A DNA stretch of 37,799 bases, from assembly GCA_024685005.1 (NCBI GenBank), contig JAIKWF010000068.1:1-37799 (forward strand), given 5' to 3'. The notes below the pieces were generated by a model. It was not told the origin of the DNA. It worked only from the letters and a program-made list of their open reading frames with translations, and searched no databases. Each line of letters starts with the position of its first letter. Positions within the stretch are counted from its first letter, which is position 1. This DNA is from Lachnospiraceae bacterium (GTDB lineage: Bacteria; Bacillota; Clostridia; Lachnospirales; Lachnospiraceae). The position numbers and the translations under genes were made by a program. Positions 24,218 through 32,018 of this stretch are shown here, in pieces.

Positions 24218-24667
24218 TCATTTCAATTTCTGACCGTAGGTATAGCTGGTCAGCTGATCGATCTCCTTACTTTCCGCAGCGCTTTGTTCCTTTAGGAACT
24301 CCTCGAACTGCCGCTGTTTTAAGATCTCATGGGTTTTGCGTTCCTGCATCAGCTCCACCATGGCTTCCCGGCGGATCTCAGCCTCGTCTCTTGCTTTTTC
24401 CAAAACCTGCTTTTGCGCTTCAATGGCCTGCTTTTGCAGATCCACCGCCAGGTTGGTATCTTCAAGATCCCGGATGGACAAACTGTCTTTCAGCCTGGCC
24501 TCCCTGGCTTCCCGCTCCAGATCCGTCAGATGATCCTTTCTTCTTTGCAGCTCATCCTCCTGCTCGGAAACCGTCATCAGCGCCCTGGCGTAATCGTTCT
24601 TCGCCTGGGTCTCAAGCTTTTCCTTTACGGAAAGGATATTCTGCATTCGATATCGAAATCTCGCCAT
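24218..24667 (-). CDS. fliJ: FliJ, export chaperone/central stalk
   Basis: A 149-residue, almost wholly coiled-coil protein (MARFRYRMQNILSVKEKLE onward), the normal size and style of FliJ. It acts as the central stalk in the FliI ATPase ring, links it to FlhA, and escorts chaperones. It follows fliI by 95 nt, with GGGGAGGAG before the ATG. Sequence conservation is low, so position adds much to the call. Confidence 0.9.
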   Translation of the reverse strand: MARFRYRMQNILSVKEKLETQAKNDYARALMTVSEQEDELQRRKDHLTDLEREAREARLKDSLSIRDLEDTNLAVDLQKQAIEAQKQVLEKARDEAEIRREAMVELMQERKTHEILKQRQFEEFLKEQSAAESKEIDQLTSYTYGQKLK

Positions 24668-24762
24668 ACGCTCCTCCCCGCTTCGACCCGGTTATATTTC
24701 CCGTATAGCACCTCAGCACAACGCATGCACCGGATGCAAAACCGATCATCGGCACTTACAGA

Positions 24763-26079
24763 TTACGCAAACATCTCTGTCAGCTGCCGGAGTTCATCCT
24801 CAAAATCAAACTTCTCATCTGTCTCCTGGCAAAGGAAACGATTCACCGCATCGATCTTCTCAATGGCATAATCCACATTGGGATTGGAGCCCCGCTTGTA
24901 AGCACCGATGTTGATCAGATCCTCCGCCTCTCTGTAAGAAGCCACCACGTTACGGAGTTTGCCTGCGGCAACTTTATGCTCCTTGGTAGCGATCTGACTC
25001 ATACAACGGGAAATGGACTGCAGGATATCAATGGCCGGATAATGGTTAGCATGTGCTATCTTTCGATCCAGCATGATATGGCCGTCCAAAATGGATCTTG
25101 CGGTATCCGTAATGGGTTCGTTAAAGTCATCACCGTCCACAAGTACCGTATAAAGCCCGGTGATGGAGCCCTTATCATCTCTACCTGCCCGCTCAAGCAG
25201 CTTTGGCATCTCAGAATATACCGAAGGGGGATACCCTCTTGTTACCGGGGGTTCTCCGCTGGCAAGGCCGATCTCTCTTTGTGCCATGGAAAAACGTGTC
25301 AGGGAATCCATCATCAGCAGCACGTCTCTTCCCTGATCCCTGAAATATTCTGCGATCGCCGTAGCCGTTTTAGCTGCTTTATTTCTCTCAAGTGCCGGTT
25401 TATCCGAGGTTGCCACCACAACCACAGACCGCTTCATTCCCTCCGGTCCCAGGTCACGTTCCACAAACTCCCGCACCTCTCTGCCTCGCTCGCCGATGAG
25501 GGCGATCACGTTGATATCTGCTTTCGTATTTCGGGCGAACATACCCATCAAGGTGGATTTACCCACGCCGGAACCTGCAAAGATCCCGATTCTCTGGCCT
25601 TTTCCCACGGTGATCAGGCCGTCCACAGCCTTTACTCCAAGGGGCAGCACCTCATCGATGATCTCCCTTGCCATGGCATCCGGCGGCGGCGCATCTACGG
25701 GGTATTCTATGGCACCTTCCATACTGTCCGGCTCCGCAATGGGCCTGCCCAGACCGTCCAGAGTTTTTCCCAAAAGCTGTTCCCCCACTTTTACCGTCAG
25801 GGGGCAGCCTTCATTTTCCACAACGCACCCGCCGCCGATGCCGTCGGTTACTTCATAAGGCATCAGCACGGTACGACCACCTTTAAAGCCCACAACCTCG
25901 GCATGGATATAGTCCCCTTCCCTGCCCGACTTGTAGATCCTGCAAAGATCTCCCAGCCTTGCATCGGGGCCTGCGGATTCGATGGTAAGACCGATCATGT
26001 TGACCACCTTACCCAGCCGCTTGAAAAAAGTATCCTGCCGAAGCATTCTGTATCTGGAAAAATTCACTTCTCCCGTCAT
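24763..26079 (-). CDS. fliI: FliI, flagellar export ATPase
   Basis: A 438-residue F1-beta-like ATPase. Walker A GSGVGKST is at 169-176, the Walker B segment LLMMDSLTR carries Asp258, and GERGREVREF and PPSVYSEMPKLLERAGR are family motifs. It hydrolyses ATP at the export gate with FliH and FliJ. It starts by ATGA overlap with the fliH stop. Confidence 0.97.
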   Translation of the reverse strand: MTGEVNFSRYRMLRQDTFFKRLGKVVNMIGLTIESAGPDARLGDLCRIYKSGREGDYIHAEVVGFKGGRTVLMPYEVTDGIGGGCVVENEGCPLTVKVGEQLLGKTLDGLGRPIAEPDSMEGAIEYPVDAPPPDAMAREIIDEVLPLGVKAVDGLITVGKGQRIGIFAGSGVGKSTLMGMFARNTKADINVIALIGERGREVREFVERDLGPEGMKRSVVVVATSDKPALERNKAAKTATAIAEYFRDQGRDVLLMMDSLTRFSMAQREIGLASGEPPVTRGYPPSVYSEMPKLLERAGRDDKGSITGLYTVLVDGDDFNEPITDTARSILDGHIMLDRKIAHANHYPAIDILQSISRCMSQIATKEHKVAAGKLRNVVASYREAEDLINIGAYKRGSNPNVDYAIEKIDAVNRFLCQETDEKFDFEDELRQLTEMFA

Positions 26080-27107
26080 CGCCTTGTACCCTCGTAGGAA
26101 AGAAGTTTAAGCTTCCTTTTCAGTTCATCCAGCTGCACCGTAAGGGAGCAGTCAAAGATGCCGTCATCCGTTTCGATCAAACATTCATTTTTGCCAAGAG
26201 AAATATCTTCCACCAGCTCAAAGGTAGCACTGTCCGGCAGATTGCCTTCCTCACGCAGCATGCTCTTTTGCATGGACAGCGCCGAATAATCCTGGCTCGA
26301 AACATGCACAAGATAGGTACTGCTGCTCTCCACCGCATGAAGGGTGTTGGTGATCAGATGCCGGATCACATTCCGGTAATTCGAAAGATCCACCGTGAAA
26401 ATGTGCTCATAAATCCCGGTCAGCTCTTCCACCAGCGCCGGCTCCATCATCCGGATCTTTTCATCGTATTCGGAAACCAGATCCCGCTTTGTCCTGTCAA
26501 GTTCTGCCTTCAGCGCCGCGCCTTCCTGCTCGGCTCTTTGAGTACCCTCACGGTAGCCGGTCTCATAGCCTTCATTTTTTGCTTCATCAAAGATCTGATG
26601 AGAAAGCTCCCTGGCCTCTTTTTCCGCTTCTTCCAAAATGCCCTGCGCCTGCTGTTGGGCCTGCTCTAAGATCTCCCGGGCCTGCTCGGAAGCCTGTTCA
26701 TTTGCAAGCTGAAGTTCTCCCGGATCCAAAAAAGCACCGCCCATGGTTGCTTCGTCCACAGCCTGGGCGGGAATTCCTGCCGAAAAGCCGTCTTCCGGGC
26801 CGGAACCGCCATTTTCATCCTGCAAAAAATCCTCCGGTGAAAGATTTCCGGGGTCCGTCATTTCGTTTTCAGGAGCGCTATCTCCAAACAGTGCCGAAAG
26901 CGCCGGATCTTCCTCCCCTGCCGGATCGGATGCGGCGCTTTCTCCGTCTCCGTAAGGGTCAAAGCCATATCTGGCCACCGGGTCGTTTCCCGGCCCGAAA
27001 TCCTCAGGGAGTTGTCCCACTTTTTCTGTATAGAGCTGATCCGCATCGATCAGTCTCTGCTCTTCTTCAAGAGAAACAAAAGGTGCTTTATAAATTGCTC
27101 TAGACAA
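26076..27107 (-). CDS. fliH: FliH, regulator of the FliI ATPase
   Basis: A FliH of about 343 residues: short N-terminal FliN-binding start (SRAIYKAPFV), an acidic Pro/Gly-rich low-complexity region (about 40-130), a long coiled coil (about 135-220, QAREILEQAQQQAQGIL) and a C-terminal globular domain. The acidic insert makes it longer than typical FliH. The frame reaches a GTG at 27119, but a full GGAGGTGA Shine-Dalgarno (27123-27116) overlaps that codon and is well placed for TTG at 27107. The start overlaps the fliG end. Confidence 0.88.
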   Translation of the reverse strand: MSRAIYKAPFVSLEEEQRLIDADQLYTEKVGQLPEDFGPGNDPVARYGFDPYGDGESAASDPAGEEDPALSALFGDSAPENEMTDPGNLSPEDFLQDENGGSGPEDGFSAGIPAQAVDEATMGGAFLDPGELQLANEQASEQAREILEQAQQQAQGILEEAEKEARELSHQIFDEAKNEGYETGYREGTQRAEQEGAALKAELDRTKRDLVSEYDEKIRMMEPALVEELTGIYEHIFTVDLSNYRNVIRHLITNTLHAVESSSTYLVHVSSQDYSALSMQKSMLREEGNLPDSATFELVEDISLGKNECLIETDDGIFDCSLTVQLDELKRKLKLLSYEGTRR

Positions 27108-28122
27108 CGATCTCGTCACCTCCGCCCCTGGAGATTACGATCTCACCCGCATCCTCCAGCTTGCGGATGATATTTACGATCTTCTGCTGTGCTTCTTCCA
27201 CATCCTTCATGCGGACAGGGCCCATGAATTCCATATCCTCCTTGATCATGGCTGCCAGACGCTTGGACAGGTTGTTGAAGATCACGTTCTGAACCTGCTC
27301 ATTGGCACCCTTCAGGGAGATAGACAGATCGGAGTTCTCCACATCACGCAGCACACGCTGGATGGCGCGATCGTCCAGAAGAAGGATATCCTCGAAGACG
27401 AACATCTTTTTCCTGATCTCGTCTGCAAGCTCGGGATCTTCGATCTCCAAAGTCTCCATGATATGTTTTTCCGTACCACGGTCTACGGTATTCAAAATCT
27501 CCACCACTGCGTCTACGCCGCCGATGATGTTGTATTCCTGATTGACAAGGGAAGCCAGTTTTGTCTCCAAAATGCGCTCCACCTCCTTGATCACATCCGG
27601 GGATGTACGGTCCATGGTTGCGATACGCTTTGCCACATCCGCCTGTCTTTCGGGTGCCAGTGCGCTCACGATCTGGGCAGCCTGGGTCGGTGCCAGATAG
27701 GACAGGATCAAAGCGATCGTCTGCGGATGCTCATCCTGGATAAAGTTCAAAAGCTGGGTTGCTTCTGCTTTTCTGACGAATTCGAAGGGCTTTACCTGCA
27801 AGGAGGCCGTCAGCTTTCCGATAACCTCCATGGCCTTTTCCGAACCAAGCGCACTTTCAAGCAGCTCCTTTGCGTATCCGATACCGCCTTCCGCGATATA
27901 CTGCTGCGCCAGACAGATCTCATAAAACTCCTTGATCACCTGATCCTTGGTCTGGGTAGTGATACTTTTGGTATTTGCGATCTCCAGTGTCAGCTCTTCA
28001 ATTTCTTCTTCTTTTAAATGCTTAAAGACCTGGGAAGATTTCTCAGGTCCAAGTGCGATCAGAAGTATCGCTGCTTTCTGCACACCGGTTATTTCCGGCT
28101 CCGATCCGCCGCCTCTAGCCAC
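27100..28122 (-). CDS. fliG: FliG, motor switch/torque protein
   Basis: A 340-residue FliG. The N-terminal FliF-binding domain (TGVQKAAILLIALGPEKSSQVFKHL), middle domain with EHPQT (FIQDEHPQTIALILSYL), and C-terminal charged torque helix (LLLDDRAIQRVLRDVENSDLSISLKG) are all visible. It couples MotA to the C ring. It starts 12 nt after fliF. Confidence 0.97.
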   Translation of the reverse strand: MARGGGSEPEITGVQKAAILLIALGPEKSSQVFKHLKEEEIEELTLEIANTKSITTQTKDQVIKEFYEICLAQQYIAEGGIGYAKELLESALGSEKAMEVIGKLTASLQVKPFEFVRKAEATQLLNFIQDEHPQTIALILSYLAPTQAAQIVSALAPERQADVAKRIATMDRTSPDVIKEVERILETKLASLVNQEYNIIGGVDAVVEILNTVDRGTEKHIMETLEIEDPELADEIRKKMFVFEDILLLDDRAIQRVLRDVENSDLSISLKGANEQVQNVIFNNLSKRLAAMIKEDMEFMGPVRMKDVEEAQQKIVNIIRKLEDAGEIVISRGGGDEIVV

Positions 28123-28134
28123 AGCTTATCCTCC

Positions 28135-29739
28135 TTACCATTCTTCCGTCAGCCAGTTCCGAAGCAGGTTTGCAACTGCCTCCGGATTCTCGTCGACGAA
28201 TTTTTCGATCAACAGACGCTCTTCGGATTTACCCTCCAGCTCCAGATCCTCAAGTTCTTCCTGAGGCGTGGACTGCAAAAGCGTCTCCACGGAAAGCTCC
28301 TCTTCCGGCTCTTCCTCCTTCTGGGTCCGCATGGAGCGGATCACAACAAAGGCCAGGATACCCAGGATCACTACGATCAGCAGGATCTGTACGATATCCG
28401 TAAGAGAAAATTTGCCGCCCTCCTTATCCAGGAAGGTGGGAACTTCATATGCCACAATGGTGATATTTTCTTTTGCGATGCCCGTAGCAGTCTGTACCAC
28501 GCTGTACAGATCATCATCCACGGTAAGCTTGGTCTGCTCACTGTTGGCAGCCTTGTACTCATCCCAGCTCAGATCCACCAGAAGTCCCTGGGACTCGATA
28601 TCTTCCTCGCGGATCACCTTCAGCTTCTTGGCTGTTACGGAAATGGACGAAGAATCGTATTTGATCAGTCCTGCCGGAACGATCTGTTTTTCCACGAACT
28701 CGTTGGGCAGATATTTTCTGGACTCTTCCGTTACAGTCTGGGAAGAATTGTCCGCATTCTCGATCACATACGTAGATCCGTTCTCTCCGTTGGAATCCGT
28801 TCCCGGCACGCCGCCTGTGGAACCCTGGGATTCGGAGTTGTACAGATCTTCACTTGCCATCAGCCCCTGGGTGGAGCCTTCCGGCGAAGAATAGTCATGT
28901 TTGGTCCGCTCGTAGGAGGAAAAATCCAGCTCTAAGTTGGTGGCAACCTCAATGGAGTCATACAGATTGGTCCCCAGCAAAACGCCCCGGACCTCATTTT
29001 TTACCAGTTGCTCTGCCTGGGTCTTGGCTGCCAGCTGGGTGCTGGTACCGCCAACGCCGCCGTTGCCTGCCATGATCTCACCGGAGTAAAGAAGATTGCC
29101 CACGGTATCGATAATGGTGATATTGTCAGTGGTTTCATTGCCAAGGGCCGTAGCGATGAAGTGTGCCAGGGCAGATGCCTGATCGGTGTTCATCTCTCCG
29201 TCCAGTTCAAGGACTACGGATGCGGAGGAAGAAGCCTTCTGGGAAATAAGCGTACCGTCATCTTCCGGAACCGTCAGCGTCACATGAGCTTCCTTGATCT
29301 GCTCGTTGGCCAGAAGATCGGTCTCCAGCTTCATCTCCTTGTAGTGTACATATCGTTTCTGCTTATCTGCTTCTGTGGTGGAAAAACCGCCATCCGTCAC
29401 ATCGGCAATAGTATAACCTTCCGTAGGAATATCATTGGCTCCCAAAAGAAGGTTTGCCGCGGACTCGTCCTTTTTCAGAACATAGACCGTAAGGGCGTCA
29501 TCCGAGGTTTTGTTGGTAATGGAGCCGCCGTCTAAGATCTCTTTGATATTGGAGGCTTCTTTCGTGGACTCGCATCTGGCGATGACGATATAATCCGGCC
29601 GGGTCAGGGCGTAGGATAAAATACCGATGGCAAGGACAACCGTTGCCGCCACAGTGACGATGATCGTCTTCTGTTTGGGGGTAAAACGGTTCCACCATTC
29701 CACTATTCTCTGCCATAGAGCCTTCAGGCGCTCCGCCAT
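28135..29739 (-). CDS. fliF: FliF, MS-ring protein
   Basis: A 534-residue FliF with two membrane helices (about 24-44 and 447-468), the YscJ/FliF domain between them (RPDYIVIARCESTKEASNIK...HVTLTVPEDD) and a C-terminal FliG-binding tail (ENPEAVANLLRNWL). It forms the MS ring on which the motor and export gate are built. The ATG has GAAGG 7 nt upstream. The 221-nt gap from fliE is filled with structured repeats. Confidence 0.97.
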   Translation of the reverse strand: MAERLKALWQRIVEWWNRFTPKQKTIIVTVAATVVLAIGILSYALTRPDYIVIARCESTKEASNIKEILDGGSITNKTSDDALTVYVLKKDESAANLLLGANDIPTEGYTIADVTDGGFSTTEADKQKRYVHYKEMKLETDLLANEQIKEAHVTLTVPEDDGTLISQKASSSASVVLELDGEMNTDQASALAHFIATALGNETTDNITIIDTVGNLLYSGEIMAGNGGVGGTSTQLAAKTQAEQLVKNEVRGVLLGTNLYDSIEVATNLELDFSSYERTKHDYSSPEGSTQGLMASEDLYNSESQGSTGGVPGTDSNGENGSTYVIENADNSSQTVTEESRKYLPNEFVEKQIVPAGLIKYDSSSISVTAKKLKVIREEDIESQGLLVDLSWDEYKAANSEQTKLTVDDDLYSVVQTATGIAKENITIVAYEVPTFLDKEGGKFSLTDIVQILLIVVILGILAFVVIRSMRTQKEEEPEEELSVETLLQSTPQEELEDLELEGKSEERLLIEKFVDENPEAVANLLRNWLTEEW

Positions 29740-29800
29740 AGTAGTACCTTCTTTCCTCAGAATTCATTTCGCGGCAACCACCGCTGCATCTATATAAAGC

Positions 29801-29832
29801 CGATTGCTACGCGCTTCGCGCTCTCGCAATCG
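29801..29832. repeat. Hairpin in the fliE-fliF spacer
   Basis: CGATTGC and GCAATCG enclose GCGC-TTC-GCGC. The TTC loop and the two-level stem copy the plan of the 69-bp repeats although the bases differ. Confidence 0.6.
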
Positions 29833-29838
29833 TCACAG

Positions 29839-29889
29839 CCATTCGCAAATCGGACCGCTCCTTTCATTCGCGTTCCTTTTTTGCTCATG
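29839..29889 (+). repeat. Degenerate copy of the hairpin repeat family, fliE-fliF spacer
   Basis: It keeps the ends of the family core (CCATTCGCAAAT at the left, TTTTTTGCTCATG at the right) but has a different middle. Orientation is the same as all other copies, plus strand, opposite to the genes. Confidence 0.65.
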
Positions 29890-29897
29890 TCTGTTAG

Positions 29898-29957
29898 GTT
29901 GCCTAATCAAGCCGCTTTCTCCCGTGCAAGCACGTCGAAAGCCCCTTGATTGGCAAC
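29898..29957 (-). other. Long multi-level hairpin between fliE and fliF
   Basis: Nested complementary arms: GTTGCC/GGCAAC, AATCAAG/CTTGATT (one bulged base between), GCTTTC/GAAAGC and GTGC/GCAC. About 23 pairs form over 60 nt. It ends 3 nt from the fliE stop codon and so lies in the fliE-fliF mRNA. No U-run follows, so it probably affects stability or partial termination. Confidence 0.6.
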
Positions 29958-29960
29958 GCT

Positions 29961-30290
29961 TTATATCTGCATGTTCATTATCGTTCTATAACTTTCCAAA
30001 AATTTATCTCTTACCGCCACGGTGTATTGCAGGGCGGTGGAGGCTTTTTGGAGGGCGATGGTCAGGTCATGGGTGGATTCGGTCTCACCCAGGGCCAGAC
30101 GAACCTCTTCATTCTCCGCATCGGATATATAGGCGTTGGTCTGGTTGATGCTTTTAATGGCAGAATCCAGATAACCGCCAAAGGCATCCGTATTCTTGTC
30201 ATCGCTGGCGATCTGACCACGCATCTGATCCGCGCGCATCTGATTGTAGATCACGCCGCTATTTACATGATAGAGATTGTCAATTGCCAT
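29961..30290 (-). CDS. fliE: FliE, MS ring-rod junction protein
   Basis: A 109-residue FliE. The C-terminal half is diagnostic (THDLTIALQKASTALQYTVAVRDKFLESYRTIMNMQI). It joins the FliF ring to the FlgB/FlgC rod and is exported early. The open frame extends 14 codons up to 30332, but MAIDNLYHVN at 30290 has AAAGGA 7 nt upstream and gives the normal length. Confidence 0.94.
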   Translation of the reverse strand: MAIDNLYHVNSGVIYNQMRADQMRGQIASDDKNTDAFGGYLDSAIKSINQTNAYISDAENEEVRLALGETESTHDLTIALQKASTALQYTVAVRDKFLESYRTIMNMQI

Positions 30291-30553
30291 GGCAATGTCC
30301 TTTCCCGTTACGATCCGTTCCTGCGACGGCACTCTGCGTTTCCGCCTGCCGTCATTGTTACATCTTCCAACCTGTTTATCGATTCAAAATGCAATTCGCC
30401 ATTATCTCTTGCATTTTGCTTATTATGCACGTACCGGGGAAATACCGCTCTTTGCCGCCCCCGGGCCTGCAGCGAATATCGCCTTATGTCCAAGCGCCGC
30501 GATCATCCCGCATGCCAAATCACACAGTCATAAAACCAATTCTGTCACTAAGC
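30291..30553. other. flgC-fliE spacer with inverted repeats
   Basis: 263 nt with no supported gene. CAAAATGCAA (30385-30394) and TTGCATTTTG (30409-30418) are perfect 10-bp inverted repeats, and ACGGCA/TGCCGT pair at 30326-30352. A GC-rich block at 30433-30510 can also fold (CCGGGG with CCCCGG). There is no U-run and no clear promoter. Short frames across it are not recognisable. Confidence 0.5.
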
Positions 30554-31000
30554 TCAACCGCCTGCCATCTCAAGGCCTTTGCTTGCCATATTTTTGCTGG
30601 CCTGAAAAGCCGTTGCATTGGCTTCATAGGATCTGCTGGCATCGATGAGGTTGGTCATCTCAGTCATGATATCCACGTTAGGATAGGTCACATAACCGTT
30701 TTCATCCGCATCGGGATGTGCCGGGTCGTATGCCATCTTCATATCGGTTTGCTGATCTTCAAAGGTGCCCACAACCCGCACACCTTTTCCGCGATAGCTT
30801 CCCGTCGCCTTGGAAAACGCATCGGCAAAATGTGCACCCGTGCCTTTTTCCTCAAACTCAACGATCTTGCGGCGGTACGGACTGCCGTCTGCCGTTCTGG
30901 TGGTATCTACGTTTGCAATATTCTCGGAAACAACGTCCATTCTGTACCGCTGGGCGGTCAGACCGGATGCATTAATATCAAAAGAACTAAAAAGGCCCAT
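30554..31000 (-). CDS. flgC: FlgC, proximal rod protein
   Basis: A 148-residue FlgC. The start GLFSSFDINASGLTAQRYRM and motif NIANVDTTRT, with the C-terminal MTEMTNLIDASRSYEANATAF, are typical. The frame extends 15 codons further up into the repeat element, but the Met at 31000 has GGAGG 7 nt upstream and fits the family start. It is a rod component exported through the gate. Confidence 0.95.
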   Translation of the reverse strand: MGLFSSFDINASGLTAQRYRMDVVSENIANVDTTRTADGSPYRRKIVEFEEKGTGAHFADAFSKATGSYRGKGVRVVGTFEDQQTDMKMAYDPAHPDADENGYVTYPNVDIMTEMTNLIDASRSYEANATAFQASKNMASKGLEMAGG

Positions 31001-31028
31001 ATTCGTTCCTCCTTCTTCGCGTTTCTTC

Positions 31029-31162
31029 ACCGCGTCCATTCGCAAAACCGCACCTACGGTGCTTTCCTTTTGCTCATGTACGGCTTCTCGCCGTATAAAT
31101 CCGCCTTACCATGCGATTTTCCGCAAGCGGAATCGCATAGCTAACGCGTATTTGCACGGCTC
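31029..31162 (+). repeat. Hairpin repeat element in the flgB-flgC spacer
   Basis: Same family as the 69-bp repeats: CCATTCGCAAAA, inner stem GCACC-TAC-GGTGC, TTTCCTTTTGCTCATG, stem TACGGC-TTCTC-GCCGTA, TATAAATC, a further hairpin (ATGCGATT with AATCGCAT, CCGC with GCGG), and the end ATTTGCACGGCTC. The last hairpin takes the place of the flgE terminator in the other locus. The stem bases differ from other copies but still pair. Confidence 0.85.
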
Positions 31163-31173
31163 TGAAGAAACGC

Positions 31174-31563
31174 TCACTTCATTACCATCTGCAACCTTGC
31201 GAATTCCTGATTCACGCTCTGGATCAGGGCATTGTATTTTAACTGGTTGCTGGCAAGCTCGGTATTCTCCGTATCGATGTCCACATTGTTACCGTCCATG
31301 CGATAGGAAAAATCTCCGTGATCCACATAAGTTCCCACTTCCAGGCGGCTGCTCATCAGGCGGTTCACCTTTTCATCCACCGTCACATAGCGCGCATCCC
31401 GCATCTCCCGGTCCAGCACATCCTCGAAATTCACGTCAATTCGCTTATAATTCGGGGTGTCCACATTGGCGATATTGTTGGCGATGGCCTCGTTGCGAAG
31501 CCAGGATGCATCCGCTGCCTTGTCCAGCACTTTAACATAATCGTAAACTCTCGAATTTAACAT
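31174..31563 (-). CDS. flgB: FlgB, proximal rod protein
   Basis: A 129-residue FlgB of standard length: N-terminal helix (VYDYVKVLDKAADASWLRNEAIANNIANVDTPNYKR) and C-terminal helix (YNALIQSVNQEFARLQMVMK) of the rod family. It is the first gene of the fla operon. AAAGGAGG lies 5 nt before the ATG, a strong signal. Promoter candidates lie upstream in the codY-flgB gap. Confidence 0.95.
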   Translation of the reverse strand: MLNSRVYDYVKVLDKAADASWLRNEAIANNIANVDTPNYKRIDVNFEDVLDREMRDARYVTVDEKVNRLMSSRLEVGTYVDHGDFSYRMDGNNVDIDTENTELASNQLKYNALIQSVNQEFARLQMVMK

Positions 31564-31601
31564 CTGTGCCTCCTTTGTCTTTGCAAAGTCCCACGTATCT
31601 A

Positions 31602-31629
31602 ATTATACTACAAATACCGAAAAACACAA
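31602..31629 (-). promoter_or_regulatory. Putative sigma-A promoter of flgB
   Basis: TATAAT (31607-31602) is a perfect -10. The -35 TTGTGT (31629-31624) is 16 bp away and only fair. It lies 39 nt upstream of flgB and after the terminator, so it can drive the operon without read-through. Confidence 0.55.
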
Positions 31630-31678
31630 GTTTTTTCGCCCAAAAGCACAAGATATTGTGGTCATGCTTTTTGATAAC

Positions 31679-31711
31679 AAAAAAGGATCTGCAAACGATG
31701 CAAATCCTTTT
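31679..31711 (-). terminator. Intrinsic terminator between codY and flgB
   Basis: On the minus strand a 13-bp stem (AAAAGGATTTGCA with TGCAGATCCTTTT, one G-U pair), a 5-nt loop TCGTT and a T6 run. It ends codY transcripts, and also any RNA from the sigma-28-like promoter upstream of it. Confidence 0.85.
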
Positions 31712-31806
31712 GTCTGTTACAATTCCATTTTCGATATATGCAGCTGTAGCATTCTGATCGCGCCGGCCACCAAACCATTTGCCTAATGACCGAAACGATG
31801 TTGCTT
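31679..31806 (-). ncRNA. Candidate sigma-28-dependent small RNA
   Basis: The interval from the predicted start of the sigma-28-like promoter (about 31806) to the intrinsic terminator (about 31679), roughly 125 nt. The 5' part contains TCGGTCAT complementary to the promoter-side ATGACCGA. No convincing coding frame is present. Existence of the RNA is inferred only from promoter and terminator placement. Confidence 0.3.
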
Positions 31807-31813
31807 ACTCTCT

Positions 31814-31840
31814 ATATCGGTCATATATCTTTACAGCTTA
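31814..31840 (-). promoter_or_regulatory. Putative sigma-28 promoter upstream of flgB
   Basis: TAAG (31840-31837), 15 nt, ACCGATAT (31821-31814): 3/4 and 7/8 matches to TAAA-N15-GCCGATAT with exact spacing. It has the same form as the one before fliK. It is the positional counterpart of the sigma-D promoter of the B. subtilis fla/che operon. Confidence 0.6.
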
Positions 31841-32008
31841 ACCCTTATCTTTTGTCCTTTTCTCTTTCTGTTTTTCCGTTTTTTCTGCGCTTCCGGCATT
31901 TCTGCTCATCTGCCATTTCTGTTCTTCTGATTTTCCTGCTCTTTGGTCATTTCTATTCTTCTTTTTTCTCTCCCCCGGACCAGGCGCATCAATACCCCTT
32001 TGTGGCAT
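31838..32008 (-). CDS. Possible 56-residue basic small protein after codY
   Basis: An ATG frame begins 10 nt after the codY stop, with AAAGGA close upstream (only about 3-4 nt away, tighter than usual). The product would be MPQRGIDAPGPGERKKKN followed by a Lys/Glu/Gln/Arg-rich tail ending KDKG, with no hydrophobic core. No family is recognised. The purine-rich composition may simply be a 3' untranslated region, and its stop overlaps the sigma-28-like -35. Confidence 0.25.
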   Translation of the reverse strand: MPQRGIDAPGPGERKKKNRNDQRAGKSEEQKWQMSRNAGSAEKTEKQKEKRTKDKG

Positions 32009-32018
32009 TGATCCTTTC

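Larger units (their letters stand above)
31564..32018. other. codY-flgB spacer: two promoters, one terminator, one possible small ORF
   Basis: 455 nt that carry, along the minus strand, a possible 56-codon frame, a sigma-28-like promoter, an intrinsic terminator and a sigma-A-like promoter; each is listed separately. In B. subtilis the same place carries the PA and PD-3 promoters of the fla/che operon. Confidence 0.7.
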
